Shown here one piece after another: positions 11,438 through 24,227 of a stretch of 64,000 nucleotides of DNA. The stretch lies in contig JAJNNQ010000009.1 of NCBI GenBank assembly GCA_027886175.1, forward strand, positions 12,258,501 through 12,322,500. The letters run 5' to 3'. The stretch's first letter is position 1; every line of letters begins with the position of its first letter. A program made the position numbers and the translations under genes. The notes below the pieces were generated by a model that was not told where the DNA came from, searched no databases, and saw only the letters and a list, made by a program, of their open reading frames with translations. Source of the stretch: Phylloscopus collybita (taxonomy: Eukaryota > Chordata > Aves > Passeriformes > Phylloscopidae).

Positions 11438-14400
11438 AAGCCACAGAGCAGAACAAAGGCACGGTGGAAAACACGAGTCTCAAATGCATAATACCTTCAA
11501 ATACATCAGTCAAAAAATGATAACTGGGCAGATCTGCTTATTTCTAAGTCTATTTCAAATGAGAATGAGGGATTGCTAATTAGGAGGCCAGACTGAAGGC
11601 GCAAACTAGGGATTCAGAAAGTCTGAGTAAGTACCAATTATTCAAGCTGAGATGTAAGGAGTCAATCCTTTGTCTTAAAAAGTTTTTTCAGGTAAAACAA
11701 AAGATGTAAAAGTACAATCCCATAATTTTGCCATAATTTTGACAACTAACAACCAGAGGTTTGTCAGCCCCCAGTTCTGAAAAAATCCAGATGATATATA
11801 CAGTCTGCTGCAGACTAAGAAATGAGTTCTCAGAAAAGACCAGGAGCAAAATTTATTGGAATTTGTATGCAAGCATAGAGCTAGAGTATAATGAATAGGT
11901 GACAGAAGAAAGTTTTCTTTCATACATCTGTATATGAATAAAAACAGAAGTAGAAATTTGATCAATTTATATGTACTGATGAGTTTTACAAATTTTTAAT
12001 GTTTCAGATCCAGTTCAGAGTATATATACACACCTATCAAATACTTGCTAGCAGTGCACTGGTATGGTATTATCTGTGTGGAGCTGAATGATTCTAATAA
12101 ATCTGCAAGCCTTTAAAAACTATAATTTAGATTTACCCTGTGTAGTGTTTTTTGGGTACCAGGTTTTTCATCTTAAAGAAGGCACATTTCTAAATCCACA
12201 TGCATTATTGTACCTGACCTGGAAATGCTCAGAAAAAGAACACTAATGTCCTTGATGGCTCAGACTGACATCTCTGCCACCTGAACTTAGGAGAGGTAGA
12301 GTTACCCCACTTAGATGAGAATCCAGGCTGCAAGCTCATAACCAATCTGACATATTGTGGAAATCCAGTAACACAGAAACAATGTGTTGTAATGACCTAT
12401 TTACTTAGAGTTCATTATTCAGCTGCCAGACCTCCCTGCACTGTCTTGATAGAGCTCCAGATGGAATGTGTATCCCAGCCAAGAGGCAAACTGAGCTGTG
12501 ACTTCAGCTGTTAACAGGACGTTTTTGTTTGTGAAGGAATTGTTTTTCTCTGTCATTAAAAGGCACCTAAACAAAGAGGCTGTGATTCCATAAGTGGTGA
12601 TGTAATGTGGTGTGAGAAGTACTTCTGACATAGTGACTTTTTGGATTATAATGACATAGTGAGTTGTTACTTCATCATCTTTTGTGTTTAACCAACCAAA
12701 TTTAAAAAAATAAAAAGCACTACAAAAAAATGGTTTTAAAAAAAACTCTTAGTTTTGTGTTTAGCAATCTATTCAAAAAAAGAAAGATCCACCATAAAAT
12801 TCCCTTGGTTCATGCCAGGAACAAAGATGAAGAACTTGTGTTAGTAACCAATCACAGAGAAATTACTTTATAGTAAAGAGATTAGTTCATTGTGCTTTGA
12901 TATATTTTAAGCATGGAAGGGCTACTTACAGCACCAGTGGCTTGAAATCATTATGTCAAATAATACCCTAGGCAAGTTCAAGCTCTGTCACCTTTCTGGG
13001 AAGAGCACTCTGAAGCTACAATTGCTAGAGTCACCTCTAGGCAGTGCAGAAAGCACATTTCAAATTCTACCTGATGACAAAGAAGACAGCTGGGATGACA
13101 CAGCACTCAAATTAAAAACCAGATGAACAGTCAAGAGTCTGCAGCAACATTTGAGAGAATCATTAAAAAATTACAATCCATGAAAGAAAGGAATAGAACA
13201 AACCAACAGAGAGAGCAGAACAAAGTGAGAGCTGTTCATTCTTGTAATGTCATGCTACAAACACAAATATTTTGCAACAATCTGACAAAACACAGGTGGA
13301 TAGCTTTTTCTGTGGACCTAATGAGACTCTCCAGTGTATCTATTTCCTGATTGTGTCTGAAAAGACATTATCTTCCCACTTCTTTCTCTTGCAACATATT
13401 TCTAAGCAAGGAACTTATGATTCCCTTCTGTTATTATTCAAGCAGGCTATCTACACCAGTGCACCATGATGTACTGGTATTTCCTGGTCCAAAAGATGTA
13501 AACACCAAAGCAGCTGAGGAGCTACTCAAAGTGAATACCATCCAATGGAAAAAATAAAAAATAATAAAAAAAGAGTTATTGACCAGCTCATTTAAGCTGG
13601 GAAACAAAAGACAGACTCTACATGTCAGCGGAGAATCTGGACAAGTGTTGAAACACAGACAGCATTTGCAGTAAAAAATTCTCTTTTTTAAGATGTTTAA
13701 CCAATTCAGAAGTGGGACTTTTATGATTACTTAGCATATAGGAGACTGGATGCTTGATGTCCAAGTCAGCCTTCTGTTTTGTAAGTCTGTGCTGTACTCA
13801 ACATTTTTTTTTCTCAGCCTTGAAATTGTTTTCCTCTTAAAGATGGAAATATCCAGCTGAACTCTCATAACATTTATAATGAGCTGTTATGTATCAAAAG
13901 GTCTGGAAATCCTAAACAGACTCAAACTTAAAATGTAAGTTGAAATAAAATGCAGCTTGGGTTTATTAGCCAACATGTTAAATTACTCATTTGAAGTAAC
14001 GTATGATTCTCAACTAAGTTTGGGCATTTTTCTTTTAAAGGTCAGAAGAAGGTTACATGGTCTCTTCAAAGAGAACCTTATTAACATGGTTGGATTGACA
14101 TTGAGGATAACCATGTACTCCCAGTATTTGTATTCTTTATTTATCTGTTTGCACTTTTTTCCCTACTGGTGCCTTTAACATTCTCTTGGCATAATAAACC
14201 CATTAAAAGCACATATTTTAAACAAAACACATCAAAAGGATTTTAAAAAAGACAGGCCTCTTAAAAAAAATCTCCTAAAATACATTGGACATCATAAAAA
14301 GTGTGAAAGAAAATTATATGATGCCAGGAAAAATATTTTATTTCTCTGGGAAAGTGAAATCTTCAATTACCTGTTGCTTACATTGCTGAAGCACTCAGTA

Positions 14401-15291
14401 TTCTCAATTTTATCTATAATAAATGACATTATTACACATTTATATTGGTCTTATCTTCTTTCCAGGTTTCTAATGGCTCTCGTTATGCTTATGGCAAATT
14501 TTCATGTGACTTCAGAGGGACCAGTATAAAAGCCCATGGTCACTGGAACCTCCTTCACTTGTACACGGACACCTGGAAGATTGTAATGTTCTAATGTCAG
14601 TGTGATATGAAAGTGTACAGCCCCATATCCGATAACCATGTTCAGGAGTCTGGAATCATATTTTGGAATGTTTGGGGATATGGTAGTGGGGGGGTGTATG
14701 TTTGCAGAGGGTGAGGAATCACTTAGCTATCACAAGGCTCAATGCAAATTAAGCCAGATGCATTTAAACCATGACCTTTCAGCCAGGTCCTTCATGTTTA
14801 ATAATACTTTTTTCACAAATTGACGGTAGTGGAACTTCAGGGGAGAATTAGTTCAAGCAATGTATAAGGAGGGTAAGAAACACACAAGAGTTTAAGGAAA
14901 TCCAAAGTGGGATATTAGCCTGGACTTCAGAGCCACAAATGGGAACACATACCAAATAGAATATGAAATCATATTTGAATACCACGTTTAAAAATCCCAG
15001 ATTGGACTGTCTTTCAGTTACCAAGTCTGTGGGGAAATATACAGTTACATTTCATTACAATGCTAGTCAGTAGGGCTATGTCTCCGAAAAAGGATTAAGT
15101 CTTCTCTCGCTCTCACACACCAATCCATAGCTAATGAACACATAAAGTGAGTCATTACAAGATGTTGCTGTTATTCTGTGGCCTGGCTACCTCAAGACCT
15201 TCATGGGTTTTTTTGCTCATGATAATTGTGAAAATTCTCTAACCCAAAAAGAGTATAGAATTTTTTTCTTCACTGAGGCCAACTTTCCCTC
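11438..15291. other. Unique AT-rich non-coding DNA
   Basis: No gene is supported. Two A-rich patches occur near 12700-12785 and 13550-13575. The open frames are short and overlap in several frames. I recognise no mobile element. Confidence 0.55.
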
Positions 15292-15342
15292 ACAGATACA
15301 GATACAGCTACAGCTACAGATACAGGTACAGATGATACAGAT
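15292..15342. repeat. ACAGAT/ACAGCT hexamer repeat
   Basis: About eight imperfect tandem hexamers of the form ACAG(A/C)T make up this short minisatellite. One interruption reads GATGATACAG. The repeat produces a repetitive Gln/Ile/Leu-like peptide in one frame and a Cys/Ile-rich peptide in the other. Both are translation artefacts. Confidence 0.85.
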
Positions 15343-17079
15343 ATTTGCAATGTTTCCACATATAGCCCTGACCATCCCATTCCTTTCCCCAAGGCAAAAC
15401 AAGTCCAGACTTTGCAGGCTTAAGAGCAGATATAAAACATTCCTCTTCATAAAAATTTTCTCATTTAGGCAATAGGCTGGGGATAAAAAAAGTGAGACTA
15501 CTGAAAATTTGGAAACTGTCACAGTGGGGAAAACAGAAATATGAGAATTGTAACCATATTGATGTTTATGCTTGGGAGAAATCCTAATAAATGAGGAATA
15601 AAGTCACTCAGAATATTATACACTCAATCAAAAATATCCATACCACTAGAAGTGGAAGGAGTTACAGATTTTGTGAGTACCATTGATTTTTAAAGTGCAT
15701 AAATAAAGACAAGATCAATTAAAGAAATAGGAGTTTGGTTTGGTGTTGTTGAAATAGAATGAAACCATGCTTATTCCTCACTGTCCTTGCCTGTTTTCCT
15801 TGCATATTACATCGAAAATCTTTAAGACTGAACTAAAGCAAAATCCTTCCACTAGATGCAACAAATGGCAGCTACTGTATAATTAAATCTTTCTGCTCCC
15901 CGCTTTGATGCTCTGATTTCCCTGTAAATGATAGTTTGCTTTTCTTACTTAAGCAAAAATGGAATCCTGCATACTTAATGCATTCTGTGAAACCTCCCAT
16001 GCAGATCTGTGTTTTTGTGGCTAGACGATGAAAAGGTAGCCTGGAACATATTATGAATTTATCAGAAACCCAGAGGGGTAATATGAAAACAAAAGAGTGG
16101 AATCCAAGGCAGGTGCAAGTGCAATGAACACTGGTTTGCTTTCCAGATAGTTACTTGTTCTTTGTTTAAAACCACAGAACTTGGAAAGGAGTCAAAGAAA
16201 ATCAGGAGGTATATTATAAGAAGTTGAAAATAATCTTGACTTCAGTTTGCCTTTTAATCATCAACAAGAAAGCAGAGAGGGACTTCACATCTCCTCCTTA
16301 TCTTGACTTCATTTGCAATGAAGTTTTCTGAAAACCAATTTCTCCAGAACATACTGTACCCATTGCAAAACCATGAACAACTTCAAATATTTCCAGTGCA
16401 TTAGCACTGGGCCAGACTACTGGCAGTAAGCACTCAGCTGAGAGAGCTAATAAACACCTTTAGTGCATCATTTGACTTTCTTTGAGCTGGGATTCTGGCT
16501 GTGATCAGAAGGGCAAGCTCTACACTTCTAGCAGTGCAGGATGGTGTGGGAGAGATTGCTTATCAGTAAATCAGCCCTGAGTGCATATCCATCCTAATGC
16601 CTAAAGAGAACAAAGTCACTGCATATGATAAACCTGCTTATTTCCCCATCACCAAAAAGCCATTTCACTCAAAATTTGTCCTTCTGGCTGCTCCTGACCA
16701 TGCCCACCCTCTCTCAGGCACATTGAAGTACTGTTCAGCACATGAATAAATAGAAGACATACTGATTTTCAATTTCTCTGCTTGTCAGGAGAGCAGGGAC
16801 CATAACTTCCAGACACAAAGCAAGACATTCACTACAAGATGTAGTGCTCATTAAGACCCACATCCAGCGTATAACATTAAAATGAATTTGTATCATTTTC
16901 TGACACACCTAAACAGTGGCAGTGAATTCAACCATAAAATTACATCCCAAAGAAAATTAATCTAAATTATTCCTTTCCTATTTGTTTTGAATCTGATGTG
17001 AGATTTTTATATGATAATGTTTGTTTCACTAATTCTGGGAGTGCCTTGGTAATATGCCCAATTGACATTGTCTATCTGC
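15343..17079. other. Unique non-coding DNA
   Basis: I see no gene, repeat or recognisable mobile element. Complexity is ordinary throughout and the open frames are short. Confidence 0.55.
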
Positions 17080-17195
17080 AATCACTGTCCTTCAGTTGCC
17101 TCTTTTCTAGGATAAGGGGTCCCAGTCTGTTCTCTATAGCATGGAAGCTATTCCTTATTTTTCAACATCAATTTGGTCATTCTCCCTATTTTTAG
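17080..17195 (-). mobile_element. Ancient CR1-lineage LINE fragment
   Basis: Read on the minus strand, this resembles the end of the reverse-transcriptase frame of old CR1-family LINEs. In living members that region encodes a GLFSLEKR-like motif and a preceding segment containing ATRM. On the plus strand the matching landmarks are GGGTCCCAGTCTGTTCTCTA near 17116-17135 and GGAAGCTATTCC near 17143-17154. Both recur in the CR1 repeats I remember from turtles. Frame-breaking changes are abundant, so the copy is dead and predates modern birds. The borders are approximate, and related sequence may continue to about 17380. Confidence 0.55.
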
Positions 17196-17873
17196 CCTTC
17201 TTTACGCAGCCTCACTTGGGGAGACTAGTCATGCACATGGACAAAAGGAGAGTTCCTCTTTGCTTCTCTATCTATTCCAATTATTAGTAATTTGTTTACT
17301 CTTCCTATTACTGCTGAATATGGTGTTGACTTTCTCATACACTTATAACTCCAGAATATTTATCTTCTTTTCTTTCTTAATTTAAATCCCTTATAAATGT
17401 AGAATGGAGGCAGTTTCCTCACATGCAACTCTTCTCATTTTTGGTGTTGAATTTCTTTTCTGAGCTTACTACACTAATACTCAGTATCAAGAGAGCTTCT
17501 CTCACCCCAAGGTCAACTTTTGCTTTTAATTCTTATGTTTAGCTCCATTAGCAGGCTTTGCCATATCCCTGCACTACCTCTGTTCACTAGCTCTTTAGCT
17601 CAACCTGTTTCAGCCATAAATCCTCAAACTATAACTATGTCCTGGGGGGAAGAAAAACTGAAGAGGAAGACCTTATGAACCACCATAGATAACAGTGAAA
17701 GAATTTAATATATCAAGGCTGGGAAAGAAGGAGATGTGAGCCAAAGCACTTGAGAAAGAGTAATACCTGGTCACTGACAGTAACTAGGAACTAAAAAGCT
17801 TGAAAATGCAACTACATTTTAACTTTGAGATTCCTTGTATAAGAATAAATATACATAAATACATAAAAATATA
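17196..17873. other. Non-coding DNA, possibly more old LINE
   Basis: This stretch continues beyond the CR1-like match and may hold further diverged LINE sequence in its first 200 bases. No open frame of interest is present. A/T content rises toward the following microsatellite. Confidence 0.4.
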
Positions 17874-17990
17874 TATTATATTATATTATATTATATTATA
17901 TTATATTATATTATATTATATTATTATATTACGTATATGTGTGTATATGTGTGTGTATGTATGTATAAATTATTTATAAATGAAGCCATT
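17874..17990. repeat. (TTATA)n pentamer array with TATG/TG tail
   Basis: About ten near-perfect TTATA units run from roughly 17874 to 17929. A purine-pyrimidine alternating tail of TATATGTGTG and TATG units continues to about 17968. The pentamer is homogeneous, so it is likely to be length-polymorphic. The array is a strong candidate for local DNA unwinding. Confidence 0.95.
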
Positions 17991-20199
17991 AATCCTCAGA
18001 AGGATTCTCCACCCAGCTATCAAATGGTGACAATTTTTACAGTCGCCTTAAAATTATTGTCTTATGACACTATTGTCACTATTAAAAATTGAATTGAAGT
18101 TTAATTGAAGTTTTCTTATTAAACATCTTTTGAAATAGAGGTAAAGATGTAAAACTTAAGTGCTTTCTTATAAAAGTGTTGAAATGTATTTTGAATTTGC
18201 CTTCTGACTTTATATTAATGTAAGCATTCTGAAGAAAAAAACCAGACTGTTACTTTGGAAACCAACATAGACTTATCACTGGGTGTTCAATTCAATACCT
18301 ATTAGTGCTTATACATATGGTATTAATTCTGCATTAGTTCTGTCAAAAATGATATCATACTCTGAACGTCCAAATTATGACATCACTAAAACAACTTCGC
18401 TCTTCGTGGGTTTGGAGCTCGACTGTGCCAGAATTGACCAGAATTTATTCATGCAGCTGATTCTGACAAGTTCTTTTTAATTAGTTCATGCCCTCATAAT
18501 GAACAAGAGTCTGTGTTTTTGAAGATTTGCCAGAATAGTTTCTATTCTCTTCAACTTAAGTGCCAAATGCAGGCACTTCTTTATACTATTTATACCTCTG
18601 CCTATAATTACTGTTCCCTAAGGTGTGATTGTCCTATTTCATAAGAGTTTGTGCAGCTGCCAACATGAAGATGTAAATAAATTGTAATACCGTTGCTATG
18701 AGGTGTAAAAATCCCACAGCTCATATCCAGACCCTTGTATAATAAACTCAAGTAAACATTCCATTTCCTGTTAGCAATTGTGGTTTGTGACTAGATTTTA
18801 AAAAGCGGTGCGGTAAGTCATCACTCTTCTAATGATTTGCTGAAAACAAAGTCATGAGAGCATGAAACAAAAAAAAGCTACATGTAAACATCTATTTTTA
18901 TGAAGGAGAAATATCTGCATGCAAAGCTGAACACATGGTTATCCAATAGTTTTAGGAAGTTGGTCTCTCATTTCTATTCGCTAAGAAAAAATCTGAGATG
19001 TTGCTGATATACCAAAAGCAAGGGTCAAAGACTTCTGCATTAACGTGTTCTGAAGGTCACTTCTTCACTACTTTGAACATGCTGCAACAGGTCTCAACTC
19101 CCTGTTCTGTTTTTTTTTAAGGTGGTGTAGTTTTGCACGCTATGAGTTTGACACCACGGCCAGAGGTGACCACAGCAAAAATTTGTTCAAATCCATCTTT
19201 CCAAAGCAGTGAAAGGCCATAGAGCAGGAGGCCTTCCTTTCATCACAGTTTACACCTATGATAGATCACACCTATCATCCTCTCACAGGCCAATCAAGCT
19301 GTTTTCTCCCTTGCTGTAATGAGGAAAACACCCATGCTCTAGTGAAGAATATGGTTTGATAGTTTTTCTTCTACTCGCAGTGATTAAATAAACATTTTAC
19401 TCCTCTTTTCTTGTGAGGGGTTATGTTCTGCTCTCTGTCCTCTAAACCACCTTGTACTCAAAGTGTAGACTTGTCATTTGGTATGAGATTACTTACACCA
19501 TGGCAGGCACATCTCAGTAGGAGACACCAATTCAATACTGGTGACAGGTCACTGTGAGGATTAAATGAAAAAACATACCAGCACTGATAAGTTTTCAACA
19601 GAGAAAATAAATGAAATATTGGATGCTGGTGGGAATAAGATGAGCACATGAGTCACATATGTCTGACTTCATGAGTTAAGTTGACCACGGAGCAGCAATA
19701 AAATCTTCAGGCCACTTCACACCAGCAGGTGTTTTACATCATGACACAAATAAGCTGGTTTATCCATGCTGCAGGATTTTTCATCTCTTTGCTAGAGTCA
19801 CTTTTCTTAGTGCCTATAAAGCCATATTGCCTAAAGATCACAAATTCACATACCCCATCTTCAACTGGAAAATGCAGTTTAAAACTATTATTTTTAGCTG
19901 GGGGGTTGAGGCTTTCATGAGGCTTGGACAGCAGATCAGAAGTTGGGTCATGGCATTGAATTGCAGCTTGGTACTAACCTTTTTCAGGACTATAGTTAAC
20001 TCAATTTCCCCCACTCCCTTCTCCTCTTTCTCTCTTTTGAGAAGAAAGTGCCCATGGTGAGGAACATCTGTGACCACGTGCTTTTGCAAGAGCTCCTCAC
20101 TCGGGCCTCAGTTGTAGCTGCAGGCAACAGCCCAGTACAAAATATTTTAAAACATTAACCAGCACCTACATAACTTTAACTTTTAAACTCTAACATTTT
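17991..20199. other. Unique non-coding DNA
   Basis: No gene is supported. The segment around 18360-18510 holds several homeodomain-type TAATTA/TTATTCATGC words and is mildly enhancer-like. The stretch also contains a run of short overlapping open frames at 19729-20089 on both strands. These resemble nothing known. Confidence 0.5.
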
Positions 20200-20720
20200 A
20201 TATACTAGCAAATCTAGCAGAGATAAAAAAGGCTATATCCTGTTGGAAAAGGGGGAATCCCATCTCTACCATGGTATATTTTTGGTGCTAACAAAATGTG
20301 GGTAATTGAAATTCAAACCAGTCATTAGCCCAAGACTGAACATTACATGTCCTGGGAATAAATCCAATGTAATTTGGGGGTGGGAGGGTGGCTCAGAATT
20401 CCAGGTTTGTGAGGAAAGCAAGAAATATTTTCCTGGCAGGTTTGTTTAAAAAAAAAATATGGCAGCTGTTCTTAATTGCTGGGAGGGTCAGATTGTTAAA
20501 AACAGTCCCAGTGGAAATGGATTAGTGTATGGGAGGATGTCAAGGTGCAAGATAAATGAATTTAGTCTCTAGTCTGATGGTTTATTATCTGGGTAGTAAC
20601 TCCGGGTAGTGCGTGTATGCACACGCAAAACACCCAATGTTATGGACTGGTGTAAAGGCATTACTGCTGACATGACTTTGGAATGACAGCATTATTCATG
20701 AAAACTAAAGCTGTAAGTGA
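20200..20720. promoter_or_regulatory. Possible conserved non-coding element
   Basis: This is unique sequence without open frames. It carries a compact cluster near 20460-20485 that joins a CAGCTG E-box to a TTAATTG homeodomain word. A GATAA word near 20550 and an ATTCATGAAAA word near 20692 follow. The density of intact words suggests regulatory DNA, but this is compositional inference and needs an alignment to test. Confidence 0.2.
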
Positions 20721-22389
20721 GTTATGCAAGTTACAGAAACTGAGTGCGAGTAAGCTCTTTCCATCAACACCACAGGCTCTATGTTTCCTTCAGGGCATAA
20801 TATTTTTCATGAAAATTATTCTACAAATGCATAAGCTATTTAAAATGGCCATGTGTTTTCTCTCTAGTTTATGTTCCTCTCACTGGAAAGTCAGATTTTC
20901 TCTCAAAGTATATAATGAATCTGTATCCTTCAGAAGGCAGAATGATATAAGACTCTCTCTTATATACTAGCTATCTGAAAAATCAGCTTATAAAACACAG
21001 GATCTGGAGTTTTTTCATACTGGAATATCATTATATCCTTCCAGAAGACACTTCAATTAATGTTGTTTCCATTATCGTACTTGTTTAACAAGGCCTGAGT
21101 GTACATCCCATCCAAGCCTTTAATTCAGATTTCAGTATTAGCTCTGTTGAAAGAGGTCAGGCTACTGCAGTGCAGAAGTCTGACTGAAGAAAAAGATTAT
21201 ATTTATTTGGAAACACGAACAGTGTTTACATAATTTAACTGAGGCCTCACCGTGATGACATTCAGTTTTTGGGTCATCTTATGTATAAGCACTGTCAGGT
21301 ACAATTAGAGGAGTTGTCTCTGTCAGACAGAGATAGTCCTGTTTAAAGGGTGAGTGGTACCAGGAGGTAGCATGTGACCAGTGTGATGTCTGCTCTTGGA
21401 GCCAAAACCAGAGCCTGTTGGTAAGACCCTGGTGCATTCAAGTACATGCTAAATCACTCACCAGCCTTGTTGGGGTGAAGGGAAAGAGCAAATCTTCAGC
21501 CCACTGCTGTTGGACCTGCACTTCATCCAGAGCCAGGTAGCAGCTCCTGCCTCTTTTGCCACTTTCTGCTCCATTTCTTCTCTGTGTTCATGCCATGTTG
21601 GCCTTTAGCCAGGGCTTCCTCATTTTTCCAGCAGCCTCTCATAAGGGGTTTGTTTCTGCTTAAAGTAAAGCAAAAAAATTAGGAAAGTAACTTTATATTT
21701 TTTCCTCCTGATTATTCTAATTAATTCTTTCACTTAAAGCCACCTGCAATTTTCTAAGTGACTCAAGTGCTTTTTAAACATTTGCCGCTGTTCTACATTT
21801 CAGCTTAGAATCACAGATCATATGAAATTGTACTTTCCTACTAACAGTTCCATTACCCCCTTTTTTCCATCTGAGTTCATAGAAGGCCTTGTGCACTGAT
21901 ACTTTCCAGTTTATCAGTTTATTGACAGTGAATTCCTTTGATTATTTTCTTTCAGATCTCCCAGCTTTATTGACGACTCCTAACACAAACATTATTTACA
22001 ATTTTTCTCTAATATCCATATTATCCATAACTTCTCAAGGATGAGAAAATGATTCATCCAATTTTCTGATACAGTTCCCATTTAAGACACATACATATGT
22101 ACCATTAGTATTTTCAGTAGTATTTATGACTCATACCTTACCTTTTTCCTCCAGAAGTCCCAAATTCCTTAATATCTGGTCTTTTCCTTGAATTGGATTC
22201 TATTTCAGTTTTCTGAAAGCTACCATATTGTCTTAAATAACACCTTGAACCTTGCAATCTAACTAGCAATCTAGCTTTTAAATGGCTTTTTATATTTTGT
22301 TAAGATGCATTCATTCCTCTGTGACTCCTGGGATGCCTAAGAAGCCTCCATGCTGAGTGTAAGGATTTTAATTTCCTCACTTTTGACTT
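20721..22389. other. Unique non-coding DNA
   Basis: No gene is found. A short 17-bp dyad, TCTCTGTC-A-GACAGAGA, lies at about 21317-21333. The part from 21350 to 21640 is less AT-rich and may be an old unrecognised repeat. The part from about 22140 onward could belong to the ancient LINE that follows. Confidence 0.45.
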
Positions 22390-22800
22390 TAGAGCTTTTT
22401 AACTAACTTTCCCCTTGAAAAAAAATTTCATTATCAAAAGTTTAGTGTCACAGTCCCATATTTGATTCAATCACTCCCTTGAGAATGTTGAACTTAATTA
22501 TGCTGTGGTCACCATTAATTAGTGGCTCGGCGATGGTTACTTTATGAACCAACACTTGTGTATTACATAGGACCAAGTAACATTCCCTCATGTGTGCTGT
22601 AGAACCAACTGCTATAAAAATTATAGTCTGAGAGGTCAAGAAGTTCTCTCTCTAAATCGTCCACTGGAAAGGATAAATTTCTATGCAGATAATTGAAATG
22701 CCCCATTACAACCATTTCTCAGTCTTGGTTGCCCTACTTGTGCCTGCTGACACTTCACACCTCAACATTAATAATATGTTTTTGAAAAGTAGGAAATTCT
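22390..22800 (-). mobile_element. Ancient CR1/L3-like LINE, endonuclease region
   Basis: The minus strand preserves part of the apurinic-endonuclease domain of a CR1-lineage LINE. A 63-codon open stretch at 22448-22639 reads EPLINGDHSIIKFNILKG toward its end. This matches the family pattern around the catalytic (S/G)DH motif, where the histidine is part of the active site. A degenerate upstream portion resembles the LVL/VxxVxxAEPL region of the domain. On the plus strand the landmarks are GTTGAACTTAATTATGCTGT at 22488-22507 and AATTGAAATGCCCCATTAC near 22691-22709. Stops and indels show a long-dead copy. The borders are approximate. Confidence 0.75.
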
Positions 22801-24186
22801 GTCATAGGTTATTAAAACTGTACCATATGCTTTCATAGTGAATTGAATTCCTATATCAGAATTCTCTGCAGGGCAAAAGCATGAAAATGTTGGAAAAACA
22901 TGTGATATTACTGTGAATTTCTCTAGCAACATTGTTCAATATTGTTTTTATTAGTGGACTGTTAATAGCTTAAAAACTGAAATAATATTCTAATAAACAG
23001 AAATATTTTGCTGCATCTATTCTATTAATTCTCCCTGTGCTGACCTCTGTATTCACTGAATTCTTTGCATCATGGTGATATAGTGCTATTTCTTCATTGT
23101 TATATTACTTTCCCTGTGGTTGACAGACATCGTTGTACTCTGTAAGAACTTGCCATTCTATACTAATATGAAAAGAAATTTCATTCACAGATGTTCAAAA
23201 TACAGACATCTTATATTAACCTTTTCATGTAGTCTTTTTAACTTTGTATTTATTGAAAATATGTCTACTTTTCTATTATCTCAGATTGTTGTGTAGACTG
23301 GGGAAAAAAAGAAAACATACTTGTTTTTTACTATACATTTTAAAATAACTGTAGTTATATTTTAATTATTTCCTGGAGTTAAAGAGATTAAGCTTTTTAG
23401 AATTATTTCTGTACTGACTAGTTTTGAAGCATCTGATTTCAGATGCTCTGATGAATCTGATTTCAGTGGGTTTAGACCCTGGTATATCCAGTGAGATTGT
23501 GTCCATGATCCCACTAGGAAGCAGCCAGATGCTCACAAAAGACAGCAAAGACACCATTTTCAATAGAGATGGCTGAAAGATCAAACACTTAGGGGAGCTA
23601 GACTTCAAGCAAACATGTTCAGTGTGCTGATACACCACCATTCATAATTTAGAGGACTCCACTGCTTCTGGTACACAGTGTCCTGTCAAATTCAGCTCTG
23701 CAACTTCACAAGCCCCAGCAGATATGTTAAGTCAGGGCCTTTCACCCCTCAGACATAATTAACATATTCTACAGCCTAGCACAATCTATTTAAATAGAAG
23801 AAATCAGGGCAATGTGATAGAAAGGGCCTTGATGTCAGGAGAATGTGACTGACTTATATTCTTATCTCTAGAGGTCTGCAATGTTCTGTATGGTACACTT
23901 TTCTACTTTCTCTAAAATTCTCCACATATGACAAGTCATTTATGTAAAATTACTAGCACAAAACCTTATAGTGCAATTAAAATGCAGGAATCTGTCTCTT
24001 TATGGGTACTGTTTTATACCTAGTCAGTGAGAAAGCACAGCACTGCCTTCTAGATTCTGATAACAAATGTTTTATTTGGGGAACGTTTATATATAACAGG
24101 CTCATCCAGCCCAGGATATAGATAGCTATGATTTAAATTTCAGAGTCTGAAATTCCTTCCCAGAGTGAAATATACACACACCTCCC

Positions 24187-24227
24187 AAAAAAGGGAAAAA
24201 AAAAAAAAAAAAGAAAGAAAAAAAAAG
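24187..24227. repeat. Poly(A)/GAAA tract
   Basis: A long A run with scattered G residues forms this simple repeat. No LINE or SINE body is recognisable upstream, so it is treated as a microsatellite and not as a retrotransposon tail. Confidence 0.85.

Noticed and set aside
15203..15522. Open frames with Gln/Ile or Cys/Ile repeats
   Set aside because: The apparent repeats come from the ACAG(A/C)T hexamer array read in different frames.
24187..24227. Poly(A) tract as the tail of a processed pseudogene or LINE
   Set aside because: No recognisable retroposed body lies upstream and no flanking target-site duplication is visible.
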